From assembly GCA_016165875.1 (NCBI GenBank), contig JABBOT010000080.1, forward strand, positions 48,566,032 to 48,630,031: a stretch of DNA of 64,000 nucleotides, written 5' to 3'. The translations under genes were made by a program, and so were the position numbers. Below the pieces are notes generated by a model, which made no database searches, was not told the DNA's origin, and was given only the letters and a program-made list of their open reading frames with translations. Below, piece by piece: positions 13,918 through 27,300 of this stretch. Origin of the DNA: Acanthopleura granulata (Eukaryota; Mollusca; Polyplacophora; Chitonida; Chitonidae). Each line of letters opens with the position of its first letter. Position 1 is the first letter of the stretch.

Positions 13918-14345
13918 CACAGATTCAGGGGCTGATTATAAAAAGATTCTGTAGCAATTTATCACTGAACAGAAATCAGTTCATTCTTAGCAGGCAATTT
14001 ATCCCAGAACGTCCAAATAATTTATACACAAGTTTTCAATGTGTGTAAAACACAGGGTGTTGAATTTTACTAAAATGCCACAGAGGCTTGGCAACCAATT
14101 TTGATGGCATAACACATGTAAGTAGTCTGTTGTGGGCATCAAATTGTTACCCAAACACCAGACCAAGTCTGGCAAACACCAGTGGTTTACAGGGAATGAA
14201 TGGCATTTCACATACAAGGGCTCAAAGCCTGTGTTAAGTACCATTCAAGGTGTGGGGATATATGGTGTATATATTTCTATTTATAACAAAACAAGGATAT
14301 GGTGCACATATGTCTGTATAAGGAATAACGCATCATACGACAAGT

Positions 14346-14368
14346 CAGATTATATGTTCTGGGAATAG
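14346..14368. repeat. Dispersed repeat core, copy 2
   Basis: This segment matches 13895-13917 with one difference (CAGATTATATGTTCTGGGAA then TAG). Similarity outside the core is weak, so this is a fragment of the same element rather than a full copy. Confidence 0.45.
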
Positions 14369-17300
14369 TGAAAAATGCCAATGCTGGTATGAGTGCACTG
14401 AAGAATTCCAGATAAGAAATGAATGAATGAGTATGGCTTTAGGCTACTTTGGCAGTATTTCAGCCATATTGGGTTGATATGATGAATGAAGAATTCATCA
14501 ATATCATGCGCTGAGTTTTTCATTCAAAGTTTCATTAAGGATAAGTGAACTTATCTGTTTTTCCTGAGTTTTCCAAGTAACACATACCTACTGAGAGCTG
14601 CTATGTATAAATCCTTGCTCTACACAAACACTGCATATATCAAACAAACGAATCAATGTGAACTGTCCGTGCTATAGCATTTTTACGGTATTAAAGCAGT
14701 CCACCATATCTACATTACCAGCAGGGGTGGTCACTCTATCAGCATAGCTGTCAACATTCAAGATAGATGACACAGTCAGTAAGACTCACTACACTGACCA
14801 AATAATGACCAACTGCTGACCAGCCTTACCTAAGATGGCCTCAGTCTTTTGTGCATGTATATACCCATCAGTCTTCCCGCCCATCTGACATTCAACATAA
14901 ACCTGGCACTGGATGGAACCACTTATATGCTAGAATTACACATACATAATTACATAGCACAAATTTGCCATCCTTCCATTAAGTTTTAGATTGTTTCCAT
15001 GAATGTAATGGTAAAGTCATTCTAAAGAGAAGTACAGTGAAGTACATTGAGACTCCTACCGGAAGTCTAAATAAGTCTCCTGCAATAATATATTTTTCCC
15101 GTCTCAACTCAAAGAATTCTTTCTCCAATGCAATGAAATGAGCCTACTGGTTTGGGATATGAAAACCAAAATGGTGACAGCTCATTCTTGTAAAAATTCG
15201 CAGGAAAAAAGACGCATTGCTTTGCCCAAAATTTTCAGTTTAAAGTTCCCTTTGATTAAAAACAAATTACTTGATGATTAACAGGGAAATTAAACCTAAC
15301 AACATTCAAATTATAAAATAATCCATTAAAATAAAGGAAGGTACAAAATGAATTCCTGCAGTATAGAATGAAATCACTGAAGTCTAGATGTTACAGGTGC
15401 AAACAAATAGCAGCCAATTAACATACTGATGTTCCATGGCTTGTTTGTTACAACAGTTGTCCACCATCTTGGGTAACCAGTAAGACAGTAGGTGTTGACA
15501 TAACAGTACCATCCATGTGCAAACCCTTATCTGTCCACACTACCATGAAGAGGAATGAGACGCTGTATTCAAACACGTACACATACATGTATCAGCTTCG
15601 CGTTATCCATTTCTCATGAACAGTTTTCATCATATCACTTCTTGCCCTATATCAGAAGTAATGTCATCTTACAATCTAATTAATCTCTCTTTTAGAACTG
15701 TGCAAAGGGGTCTTGTCTGCCATATAGATATACATGTATATCTGTACACTGTACACAAAAACAACGCACACAGACATACAGTAATTTATGCTAGAGGAGC
15801 ATGATAAATGTTTGAGATAACTCGGAATATGATGATACAGGGCTAGATTACTGATAAACCACATCTTTCACTTATGAAAATCTGAGGAAATTTTAGAAAT
15901 ATGAAACCAATCAAAAGTAAATCAGTCTTCTTCTTGTGACAAGTAAAGATTTATGAAGGATAGTTACTCATTTGGCAATAATTTTTCAAAAAAATTTTAA
16001 AAAAACAAAAATGAAAATACATGTATGAATATTGCATCTGGTTTAGCATTTACAGACTAGAGAGAGATAGCATATTTCAGTGATAAGAATTGTTAAAATT
16101 ATTTCCTGTGTTACAAATGCTTTATTCTCAAACCAAGGGCAAGGTGCAGGTATCTTAAACTTGGACACATAAAATTCAATTAGCCATTTACAAGTTTAAC
16201 ATTAGAGCTTAGCATTTCTAAAATTGCCAAAACTAATTTGCTCCTCACAAAATCTTACTGAAACAAGGCACATTGTGCAGCTGAAAATTTCCACAAATAT
16301 ATACATACAAAAGTTACAAGACAAATATTTGCATCTGAGGTAAACTTACTTCTTGACCACCAAAAAAATGCCCTCTTGTTTTTCAGGACTAGTGTAGCCT
16401 CAGGGGTGAAAACAATCAAGCCAATACTTTAAAATGACCACTCACGTGTGACAGGAAGTCAGACAAAGTGGACACTGCATGACCGTGCCTGTCATTAATC
16501 AGCCATCAGACAGAAGATGTTGGCAATTAGCGGCCATACAACAAAAGGGGGATAAAAACACATGTTGGATGTTTGGCCATCACCAGTGATGACAAATGAG
16601 GCCGTCTCTTCTGCTATGGTCCGAGGATGTGAGGATGATTCAGGGGACACATCAGACTGTCTGCCTGAGTGTCTGTCTAGTTAGTCTGTTGCAAATCATA
16701 TGTACAATTAAATTCGCGAGCTCAAACGGACAGACTGCTGACTACTACAAACACATATCAGCAGGACTTGCATCAAATCTGGCTGATTGTAATACATTTA
16801 TTTGAGTTTTTTAATGAGACAGCCAAGAGTGTTTTACTGACATGGCTAATTGTATGAGTGTAAGAGAATCTGTAATATTACAGATCTACAGATAGAATAT
16901 TAAATTAAATTTATTAGTGATCAACATGCTGGATTATCACATGTATACAGTGGAAGGAAAACCACAGAACAATAACAGAAACTACTGCTAAACCTAGTGA
17001 ACTGAATCTGTGCCAATCAGTGCTGTTTTTTTATAGCCTGAAGTTTCACCTACACAGTTCGACTATAATAAAATACAAGTTTATTTCAACATATGACTAA
17101 TTTGGGGGTCTTTTGTGACATGGGACGTTATACTATCATTTCCGAATTCATTATAGAATTAACACTTGAGAATATTCAGCAGGTCACAGAAGGACATGGG
17201 ATTTGTGTTCTCAGATTTCACCAGGCTGTCACCTCTATGCCAATACAGACAATCTCAGTTCAGTATATGAATTGTTTCTTCCTGTCTAGTCTCTCTATTA

Positions 17301-17934
17301 CTGACTTCACTTAAGAAGGCTTTAAATATGCAAATAAGGTCAAGTGATATGAGAATTATCATGACTCTGCCGTCTGTCACACAGATTAAGCCACTGTGAT
17401 ACTACACCTCAAGTGGGTCCAATTAGACATGTCAAAAAGACAATCTGGTCAAAAATCAGCCGAGGGTCTGAAAAAATAAACACTGAAGACTACATATGTA
17501 TCAAAATTTATTAACAGACACTAATCTGCATACTTAGCAAACATGCCAATGTTGGCACTAATAAGCTTTCCTAAGACATGTAAAATAGAAAACGTGAAGT
17601 ACAGGTGCTCCACTTGAGCTGGCCATATCGATTTCATTGGGAAGATGTTCACTTGCATAGATGTATGCCTAAGACATATGTTCCTGTAAAACACTTGATT
17701 AAAAACCAACAAAAACACTGGAATTATCCATATCAAGTTCACTGATATAAAACTAATTTGCATGCATGTACTTTAAACCCATGCCAAAAAATGATATTAA
17801 TTTTATGAAAACCCCTGGCTGTCAAAAGTGTCACTGCCATGAAAACTGATCAATTTGCTTCTCCTGGGGTAAGAGTTCATGAAACACCATATCAATTTGA
17901 GCCCTGCCTGTTTAGCCTGAGATCTTGAAGCTGG

Positions 17935-18006
17935 GTTGTGGGTTCGGAGTTTGAGGGGTAGGAGTTGTGGAGGGGGTTGTAGGTTGAGGGGGTTGTGGGT
18001 TAAGGA
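17935..18006 (+). repeat. G-rich, strand-asymmetric tract
   Basis: A run of G/T-rich sequence contains GGTTGTGGGTT, GAGGGGTAGG, GGAGGGGGTTGTAGG and GAGGGGGTTGTGGG. It has five separated runs of three or more G on the plus strand, so a G-quadruplex with long loops is possible. It looks like a decayed short tandem repeat of a GGTTGTGGG-type unit. Confidence 0.5.
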
Positions 18007-19627
18007 CTAAGGGTTCAGAAATTGCCCTGGATCCAGTTCATCATGAATAATGCATTATGGGACTGCCATGAAATGTGATCTCGCTCTCCCTGCCCTGATG
18101 TGCCCTTTTTGTCTGGGGGATAGGATGGGAGCCCAGAAACAATTTGCCCTGTCACAGAAGACTGGGCATAATAGTAACAGCTGAAGCAAAACTATCATGA
18201 ACAAGAATAACATACAGGTAGATGCCTGTGAAAGGACCCTTCAAATCTGCATGTCCAGTGGGTGAAGAAATCAAACGTGGCTGAGTGGGATTGTGGGAAA
18301 TGAGATGAAAGCGGTGGTCCAGGACGTGACCTCCTACACCGTCGTGTGTCACAAATCAACAGAACCACGCTTTGTACCACATCCTTTGTACCACATCCTC
18401 AAACAAAGACTTTACCAGTAAGGAATAATAGAGCTTGTTCATCTACCCAGGTTGGGAATTTAGTCAAATCTGTTGGGTTTACCATATTTATGCCCTTGGA
18501 AATTCAAAATGTCATAGTCAGGTCAGATAAATGTAAACTGTCCACAAACAGAATTAAATGATTACATCCATGTTCATTTTCCAAGTAATTATCATCCTAA
18601 AATGGAGGCACTGTTCATATACTTTTAAATAAATACAGATGCCTTTGATGTTCAAGTTTAAGGATTGTGTTGGGTTCATTAAAACTCTTCCACACCTAAA
18701 TCTTTTACTACCCTGTTAAAAAAATGAGCATTCATGAAAATGTGTGTCTTAATTAAATCATAAGGTAAATCAGGAAGCCAATGTAAGTGATAAGGCAAAT
18801 ATACAGGACACCTGCTGCCATTATATCCCATACATTGTGAGAACAGCAATGAAAGCCACCTGAAAAACAAATTGGTTACAAGAATAAAAATTATAAGCTT
18901 TGTAATGTATTCTATGATGAATGCTAAGGTTTCTTGCATGCAGATAATTCTGTTGCCTGGCTTTTGCATATGAACAAGACAGTAAAGTAAACCTATCATA
19001 ATTTAACACTTTTATCCATCAACTATTTGTTGTGCAAACTAGGAGGTTTGAGAATTGCTTCATGAGGAAAGCAAATGCTAATTACATGTAGTGATAAACA
19101 TTTGAATTATTCTAACCTATCAGTACACTGCACTTTGCTGATATGGAAAATCCACATTCAAAATCAAAAGCACTACCAAATGCTATTCTAGAGAATACTA
19201 GAGTATCCATATTAGCTGGTGGTACATATTTATCTCAAAGAATGTTCCTGGACAGTCTAGGAATCTGTTAGCTGTACTCCTGATCTAGTTTGTCTACGCG
19301 CTGTTTATTATCTCAGGTAAGGTTCACCTTAACACAGAAGCAATCATCTCCCTCCTTATCAGAGTGTCTGTTTACCTGATCCCACTAAACACACATTAAT
19401 CCCCTTGTAACACACATTAGGGCATATCATCACCAGGGGATACTGCACAGTGTTTTATCTGGCCTATGTGAGAACTCGGCACAAATACAGCATTGTAAAG
19501 GCACATACCAGTGGATACGAAAGACATGAAACGAAGTCATCTCTCTTATCCTCATCTTCACACATACAATATACCTGTACCTTGCACAAATTGTATCACA
19601 ACACTAATTGTAAATCAACAACAGTAT

Positions 19628-20677
19628 ACACTGGGGCTGGATACCACAAATATAGCCCCACCCCCAGACCACACACTGGGGCTGGACACCACAAATATAG
19701 CCCCACCCAGTGACCGCACACTGGGGCTAGACACCACAAATACAGCCCCACCCAGTGACCGCACACTGGGGATGGACACCACAAATATAGCCCCACTCAC
19801 TGACCGCACACGGGGGCTGAACACCACAAATATAGCCCTATCCAGTGACTGCACACTGGGCCTAGACACCACAAATATAGCCCTATCCACTGACCGCACA
19901 CTGGGGCTGGATACCACAAATATAGCCCCACCCAGTGACCGCACACTGGGCCTGGACACCACAAATATAGCCCCACCCACTGACCGCACACTGGGCCTGG
20001 ACACCACAAATACAGCCCTACCCAGTGACTACACACTGGGCCTGGACACCACAAATACAGCCCCACCCAGTGATTGCACAATGGGCCTGGACACCACAAA
20101 TGTAGCCCTATCCAGTGACTACACACTGGGCCTGGACACCACAAATACAGCCCCACCCAGTGACTGCACAATGGGGCTGGACACCACAAATATAGCCCTA
20201 TCCAGTGACTACACACTGGGCCTGGACACCACAAATACAGCCCCACCCAGTGACCGCACACTGGGGCTGGACACCACAAATATAGCCCTACCCAGTGACT
20301 GCACACTGGGCCTGGACACCACAAATACAGCCCTACCCAGTGACTGCACACTGGGCCTGGACACCACAAATATAGCCCTATCCAGTGACTACACACTGGG
20401 CCTGGACACCACAAATACAGCCCCACCCAGTGATTGCACAATGGGCCTGGACACCACAAATGTAGCCCTATCCAGTGACTACACACTGGGCCTGGACACC
20501 ACAAATATAAGCCTACCCAGTGACTGCACACTGGGCCTGGACACCACAAATATAGCCCTACCCAGTGACCGCACATTGAGCCTGGACACCACAAATATAG
20601 CCCTACCCAGTGACTGTACACTGGGCCTGGACACCACAAACACAGACCTATCCAGTGACCGCACACTGGACCTGGAC
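19628..20677. repeat. 45-bp minisatellite, 23 units, open for 421 codons
   Basis: Twenty-three units of exactly 45 bp start at 19628 with no length change up to 20662, followed by a 15-bp partial. Each unit reads ACACTGGGSCTGGACACCAC, then AAATAYAGCC, then a C-rich end and CAGTGACYGC. Because 45 is a multiple of three, a plus-strand frame from 19511 to 20776 stays open for 421 codons with a 15-residue repeat (TLGLDTTNIAPPSDR-like). Minus-strand frames across the array are also open, one for 289 codons. Unit differences often change the amino acid (I/T, PP/LS, R/C/Y), which argues against a selected protein. There is no signal peptide or recognised domain. I treat it as non-coding, but it is the longest open frame in the window. 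Confidence 0.93.
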
Positions 20678-20810
20678 TGCCTGGTTCTTGGCTTAGCCTT
20701 TATAGTGAATGCCAAGAGAAAAAGAATCTGGTTAGCCCAGTTTCAAAGTTTTAGACAGAACCTGACTCAGGATTGAACCATGTCTTTCCACTAATCATTC
20801 CAGTAATCAT

Positions 20811-21062
20811 GTATTTATTGATTTGATTGGTGTTTAACGCCATACTCCAGAATATTTCAGTTACACGACGACGACAAGCATTATGGTGGTAGGAAACCGA
20901 GCAGGGCCCGGGGGAAACCCACGACCATCTGCAGGTTGCTGGCAAACCTTGCCATGCACTTACAGCTGGAGAGGAAGCCAGACTACAAGTAGGCTGGACT
21001 TGAACTCACAGCGACCGCATTGGTGCATGGGTTATCAGTCTAGACAGAGCAGCACTATGGCA
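20811..21062 (-). mobile_element. SINE copy, diverged at its 5' end
   Basis: This is a reverse-oriented copy of the 8846 SINE. Read on the minus strand it has the B-box region GAGTTCAAGTCCAGCC (about 21007), the body with TTGCCAGCAACCTGCAGATG, the CCACCATAATGC motif, GAAATATTCTGGAGTATGGC and an ATCAATAAATA tail at the left end. The first ~30 bp of the head, expected near 21094, cannot be recognised. No target duplication was found. Confidence 0.85.
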
Positions 21063-22313
21063 ATGTTCCCTAAGTAAACAAGTAAACATGTGAAAAGGTT
21101 GTAGCCTTAGGGTAGGTCGAACAACTAACACATATTTCCTCCTGATGTCAGGCAATTCTGTCCTTTCGTTGGCATAACTGTACAGTTCCTGGGTAATGGC
21201 TGCCAGACTTTGGTATGCTCCGGCCTCCGGAGTTCTGGGCAGATTCTGCTTCTGCCACCAGAATGTATTGGACTAGTGGCACGAATAAAAGACTGTCCCA
21301 AGGAAATGTGGGTAGAACCAAAACATGCTTATTCTACAACGGCTCTCCTTATATAAAGCTTGCTGCTAGCTTATTAAATTAAAAAGGAAATGCTTTCTCA
21401 TTAGATGAACTTGCTAATTAGGGCAATTTTTTATAGAATGACCTGCCATGTGTATAACAGAGCATGGTTAGGATTATAGCAGAAGACCACACAGAAGGTG
21501 AGCACTACAGGGTCATTATAATCATATTAGATCATTGCTCCTTGTTTGTAGCATTTTTATCCCCCCATGCTTTTGCCCCTTTAAGAAAGCTGCAGGTAAA
21601 GTGAAGCATAACCAACCACATTAGCCTATAATCTTTCAGCTACATTACCTTAATTCTGTGTGACTAAGACAAGGTGTTGTTAAACATTTTGTTTTGAGGT
21701 GTGTGTGCAAGTGCCTACATTAACTTGACACTGTACGCCAACTTTCAGTCATGTCTTCACTCTAATTTGTACGTCACACTGATGTCCACTCCAAGCCTCT
21801 ATGTTAAAAGTATCTCAAAAACAGATCATGTCTATGTGTTCTCATTTTCTGTAAGAAGCTGATGTCAGGCGAAGTTTGTGTGCACAAATTTGAAACCTAC
21901 ATGTATGTAGGTAAAATCTGATAAAAATTTATTGACTGTATGTGAAAATGAGCACACCATGTATGTCACCTAGTGTATAAGCATAGCACAGACCATACGC
22001 GCCTGTTTGACCAAGTTGAGCATTTCTCATGGCCTGTTTACACAGATTGTCCTCAACAGCTTGGTGGCAGATTCACTCACACGCACACACTTCTCCCCCA
22101 TAAGTGTGTGAATCGGACTAAAAACCCAGTGTAACTAAAGCCTGAACATGGAGAAAAGTTGAACCAAATACTGATAATGCAACATTAAGTTTTATAATTT
22201 AGTTTTTTAAAAAAGTACCCAAAACAGATTTCAAATATTTCAAAGAAATAGGTAATTTCTTTTCCTCTGCCATTACCAACTTGAGGAATTCAACTGCATT
22301 ATTATTTTCGATT

Positions 22314-22405
22314 AAATGTACTCTATTTGAACAAATTCCATTCATTCAAATGTACTCTACAAGAACAAATTCCATTCAATCAAATGTACTCTATATGAAC
22401 AAATG
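22314..22405. repeat. 34-bp tandem repeat, about 2.7 units
   Basis: Units start at 22314, 22348 and 22382. Each begins AAATGTACTCTA and contains GAACAAATTCCATTCA; the last is truncated. Confidence 0.85.
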
Positions 22406-23432
22406 CTTCCAAAAATGTCTATCTGATTTTTCTTTCTAAGCTTCATTGAGGCTTTCTGTTTCTTTAACACTGTTCTATGCATTTCAATCAAGTTTTTCAA
22501 ACACAATTTTGTACTCCACCTGACTTTAACACTGGTAAATAGCAGCCCAGTCGAGTGGTGTTTTGAGGGTTTCCTGACAAAACTGCACGTCAATTAACCC
22601 ACCCCTCTTGAAATCCTCCTCTGTGTGGTCTGAACAGAGCACTTTTCATAAATACAATGTTAATGTGATTGTTCAACCAGAATAGAAGATAAAAGATTTG
22701 AGTAAATAATTAAATATCAAAACTCTCAAAATGAGAGAAGTGGCCATTTCACATTCATGTTACCACAGAGAATAGTCAGGTAAGTTCATCCACTTAACCA
22801 TCCTCAATGATGTGACCGGGCCAAGTGTGTCACACCTAAGTGTCACAGGTGTCACTGTGTGACATGAGAAATCTGACAGGATCACCCAGCCTAAAACCTA
22901 AACACTTGTAGCTCAAGGACAATCACAAAACAGACTTGACAATCAAACCACCTTGTTTAAAATCAAGGTAAACACGCGTAAGTACATGATATCAAAGGTG
23001 GTCCTCTGGTTTCCAAGAGGTGGGAGGAAGTTATCACTAGCACCGAAGGAGGTACTAATGGACTCACTACAAGAAGTTCTCAGTAAGATATCAGAATGCA
23101 GCTTTTTCTGGTTCACAAACTTCCTTAAATGAAACATTTATCATCTGAGATAAACTAGGTTACACTGGTATAATGTTAGTCAACTTCAGGGCAGTGCAAA
23201 GATACACCAAAATAAGCCTACACATGTGTGTATTTGTTATGCCATATGTCATATGATACATATGAGAAGGATCGTATAAAAGTCAAATCCAACTTATAAT
23301 GCTGAAAAAAAGATTTGAATATATGTGTACACAGACAGCAGTCAAGACAAAAAAGACTTTGAATCTTGCAATGCTTCTGGATAACAACTGTGCAATGGTG
23401 TTCCACAGAATGCAGTGAGGAACTGGTCTTAC

Positions 23433-23540
23433 CGTACTGGCACCTGGGCCCCTGGAACCCTGCTGCACACTGACACGTCTGCGAGTAGCCTCCATTACGA
23501 CACCGACCCCCATTAAAACACACGCCACTGTTACACTGTT
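23433..23540 (-). CDS. MEGF6: MEGF6-like exon 4: first EGF-like domain
   Basis: This 108-bp exon encodes one complete six-cysteine EGF-like domain, residues about 121-156 of the assembled protein. It has cysteines at 123, 128, 134, 143, 145 and 154, an NGGRC motif and a GFQGPRCQY end. The acceptor is TTTTACTTCACAG before AACAGTG, and the donor is TACG before GTAAGA. The intron phases are 1 and 1, the usual symmetrical EGF module. The upstream A from exon 3 plus AA completes a lysine codon, so it joins directly to the EMI domain. In vertebrate MEGF6 the EMI domain is likewise followed by a six-cysteine EGF ending in GPRCQY and then a calcium-binding EGF. The dangling G here is consistent with a following Asp codon. 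MEGF10/11-type proteins instead continue with laminin-type eight-cysteine repeats, which favours MEGF6. Frames running past the splice sites are intron read-through. Confidence 0.85.
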
Positions 23541-24343
23541 CTGTGAAGTAAAATCACAGCAATTCGTTAAACAGAGGGACACAATATATAATTTGGTGTA
23601 GGAAAACATCAGATGCATGTTGGTATAAGCACAGTAAATCCATGAACAAATTCTGTAACAAACAAAATGAATCTGTTCAGCAGTGTTTAATGTCCTAACA
23701 GGACAATGTTGACCAATGTCCCGCTCAACTCTCACAGTCCACTTACATGTAATCATTTCTTTTTCAGAAAGTAAATGCAACGTTATGAATATTGAAATTA
23801 AATGCTTCAAAGGTGGTAAATACCTCTGACTCTCTCGTCTTACATTAAATTTACCTGTCACTGTGTTACATTAACATACTAACTCCAAGGAAGCCCCGAT
23901 TTCATCTTCTAATAATGGTGAATAAAACAATTAAGGCTGATCTATGTTGACCAGTCAATAAGAACAATGAAATGCTGAGACTGGCCAATATCAAAACCAA
24001 CACAAAAACCTCACACACAAGGTTAGAACTCTGAAGGAAAATTTTTCATACTCACTTGGCAACAATGCATCTTTATGCAGTGTTGCTATTTTCCCATCTT
24101 AACACATCTGTCATTTTATGTACGCTAGGTGAATGTATTATGCTCGGATTCTGATTCAAAGTCTTATGAGACTTTAATAATAAGAAGAAGTGTAATGGCA
24201 CCTTCATGTAAATTTACAAAAAACTTTCCTCATCCTAAGGCCTTGTTAAAGATCATAGCATGAGGATCAAAACCTCATGTAACATTCTGAAATTTAGTTT
24301 TGCTACATGTATGACCTCTACATGTTTCCTGGAAACCTTGTAT

Positions 24344-24377
24344 CCCCCCCCCCCCCCCCCCCCCCCACACACACACA
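24344..24377. repeat. Poly(C) run followed by (AC)n
   Basis: Twenty-three C residues (24344-24366) run into about five AC units. A homopolymer of this length is prone to sequencing and assembly length error. Confidence 0.9.
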
Positions 24378-27300
24378 AATTCCTCTAACAATTCCTCTGG
24401 GCAATATCAGTTAACAACAAGACAGTACACCTAACACATTGTACAACACTTGCCTTACATAACACAATGCTCTGACAATGAGCAGGCATGCCAGCTGTCA
24501 GCTTAAATCAGACCCTTAACAAATTGCTTTTCAACAAGGCCAACAGAGTTAGTCATGTAGATCTCCTATGGAGGTAAGGAGGTACAAAACCAGTGTATTG
24601 TAACTTTTTTGTGCACAAGTCTTCAGTGTATGTCCTCATGCACAGCACACAGCACTGAATTAGTGTGTGGCATGTCCCAAAACTATGTATGTATTATAAA
24701 ACATGCAGGTACAAAATTCCTGCTTAAAAAAAAAGGCAAAATCTCAACAACCACAAAGTTTATCCTGAAACCAGAGAGCAACACTCAGGTCACCCTGTAT
24801 AATGTCACAGATTTCATCATGTGGACAGTCCTCTGAACTGGGGAGCTTTTGCCTGACCTCTGCTGACTTCATAGTCAGAACATCAATGTTTCTATACAAG
24901 AGTTGAAAAGTTCATCCACAATCACTGTCATGTCCCCTTGGCTAACACTGCCATACATGTGCATGTTTTGTGCTAAAATAAATACTTGTCCTTGCATTCA
25001 GCAGTTTTTAAGTTTTTACAGAGCTTTTCAGGCTTTATAAATGTGTTTACTGAGACCATTTGCTTCTGAGTTAAAATCTAAAATTAAAGACTTCCAAACT
25101 GGAATGGAATGGTGCCTGCCAAGTAACAGTCAGACTGAGCCAGCAATTTCTTACCATCATAATATTTTGCCACTGCTCAAAGACTGATAACAGTAACTGA
25201 GAATTACTGAGTCTTCATAGCAAGATGGATCTCCAACAAGGGTTTAACAACCATTACTTAGTTACAACTTTATGGTGATAACTGAAAGGCATGTATACAA
25301 TCAGGACTGGTGATTTACAATCAACGGAGGGTTAAAATCACCCAGTACCAGCCTATGATGCCAAGTATTTCTCTGTCCAGGGGGTCAGAGCACCAGCCAG
25401 TGGCATCACTGGTCAGTCAAGGGATGACCGTACACAATGACCCCTGAGAGCCACATTTCACTGACACCATGACACCTGGTTCTTTCTGTACAGGACACAG
25501 GAATACCTGAGATAGGTAGGGGATTAACTTTGTCTGTTTGGACAAAAGCAGGAACACTGGGGCTTCCCCTCACATCAAAGCAGATCTACCTGTCACGCCT
25601 TTTCTTTGATCTCTGACTGGACAGGTAATTCAACATCCTAACTCTTCCCCTAAGACCCTCTCAATCTTCTCCCTTTGATTCTTACCTGCCTTACCATTCC
25701 TAAAAATATTTCCACTGAAAACTTCAACTCCTTGACACACAAAAATAAAAAATGTGGAGGAAATGTTTGATGCAAATATAAATATCTTCTGAGAGAAAAC
25801 ATCACAACAGCCATAACTTCATCAATTAGGCTTCTATGCTCAACCAGCAAATGCGTCACACTCAGTCCACTTTTTTCACAATCTGTGCTTGTTTACATGG
25901 CACAGGTAGGGGCTACCTCATTAAAAGTTTAATTTCAACACTTCTATCTTCTCAACACTCATTTCCCATAACACAATTTATCCCTTTCATTGATTGTTAT
26001 GCTATCCACATACATGGATAGCAGGTATATCACTACAGGTATATCACTTGTGTGATGATAGGGAGCTCCATGTACATGTGGTAAAACAATGCTATTTACA
26101 GAGCAATAAATATCACATTTACGGTAACATGGTTGACCAGTGTAAAGTGCTTCAGCATTATCAGATTTATATTGTTATCACCTGTCTGTTACCTGAAGAG
26201 CTAAGTAAGCAGATATAATATCCTGTATACACCTGAAAACACAGGTAAGTTCAGCTCAACTCTCGCATGTAAGCAGAAATTTACAGGGAAAAGGCAGGGA
26301 TTAAACAGTATAGCTCAGAGCCCTACCAAATTCACCAGTAGAGTAGAGTGACCACTTCTCCAATCTGCCGCCTTCACTCGGCAACATCATGTAGATGTAG
26401 ACAAACAGGAGTCAATGGAACCTCCACCTTGTAGTTCTTTGCAACAACAGATACCTTTTCAGACCAACTTAAAAAATGCAGATTAGGCGCATTTAAGGAA
26501 TATACAAAATCGTAGAACCGCAAAATGAATGTTACTTGGAAAACCACAGAATCAGTCATAAACCTGTACATTTGGGCTGTCCTGTTTTACCTTTTCTTGA
26601 AACAAATAACTGCACATATCAGCTTAACATTTTCAACATGACAGCAAATCCCTAATCCACTGAAAACATTGGTAGAAACAAAGGCTTCCTACATCTTTCA
26701 CACCTAAATCTGGACACTAAAGTTACATATAAAACTTCCAATTAATACATTTTCTCACAGAGACTGCACACAACAGCATCTAAGACTCCATTTCCAAAAG
26801 TATTAAACAAAAGTGTAACTATTTTAAAGAAGTCAGATTGCTTGCCCCCAGGACTTAAAAAACAAGTTTCTTTTCCATTATACTGACAAGGCTTACAAAT
26901 TCTCCTCCTGCTCGTATCAGTCTCATAAAGATATTAACTTTAAAAGTGTTGAAAAGTTTGAGGGGGGGGGGGGTGTAAGAAACTCTTGTTATGGTCCACA
27001 AAACAACATTTATAGGCCTATATTAACCCTGGTTGGAAGGTCTACCTTGTAATCTACCAAGCTGATGATCACATGATCAAAAAATATCTCTTTGTTCTAG
27101 TAGAGTCGGTCAGAGCTATGTACAGAAGGGCAGTATTGAGTTGCTTGAGGTAAGCCTTGTATTAACTGGACCTGACTGACTAGGGTCTTAACACTAGGGG
27201 GTGGTCAGTTTGCTAACAGGCCATTTGTCCTCATTAGCAAAGGGTCAAGGCTGGTCAGTTCTCAGGCCACTTAATTCATGCCTTTAGCGCTGGGCCTGTT

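Larger units (their letters stand above)
1..23432 (-). other. Unassigned CpG-poor DNA, probably intron 4 of the MEGF6-like gene
   Basis: No convincing exon was recognised here on either strand. Exon 4 ends at 23433 with a donor (GTAAGA), so the sequence immediately to its left is intron. How far the intron extends is unknown. The next exon should begin by completing a phase-1 codon and encode a calcium-binding EGF domain (D-x-D/N-E-C start), and I found no such pattern by eye. The stretch is AT-rich and CpG-poor. Its recognisable content is tandem arrays (1, 4.7, 12.2-13.8, 19.6-20.7 and 22.3 kb), SINE copies (8.8 and 20.8 kb) and microsatellites. The pieces 93-4662, 4931-8747, 9115-12168, 14369-17934, 18007-19627 and 21063-22313 show nothing I can name. 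Confidence 0.5.

Noticed and set aside
19797..20666. 289-codon minus-strand frame rich in Trp, Cys and Gly
   Set aside because: It is the antisense of the 45-bp minisatellite. No start context, domain or splice context supports it.
23218..23861. Two longer minus-strand frames (101 and 192 codons) across exon 4
   Set aside because: One is the EGF exon read through its donor into the intron; the other is the wrong frame of the same exon. Only 23433-23540 is supported.
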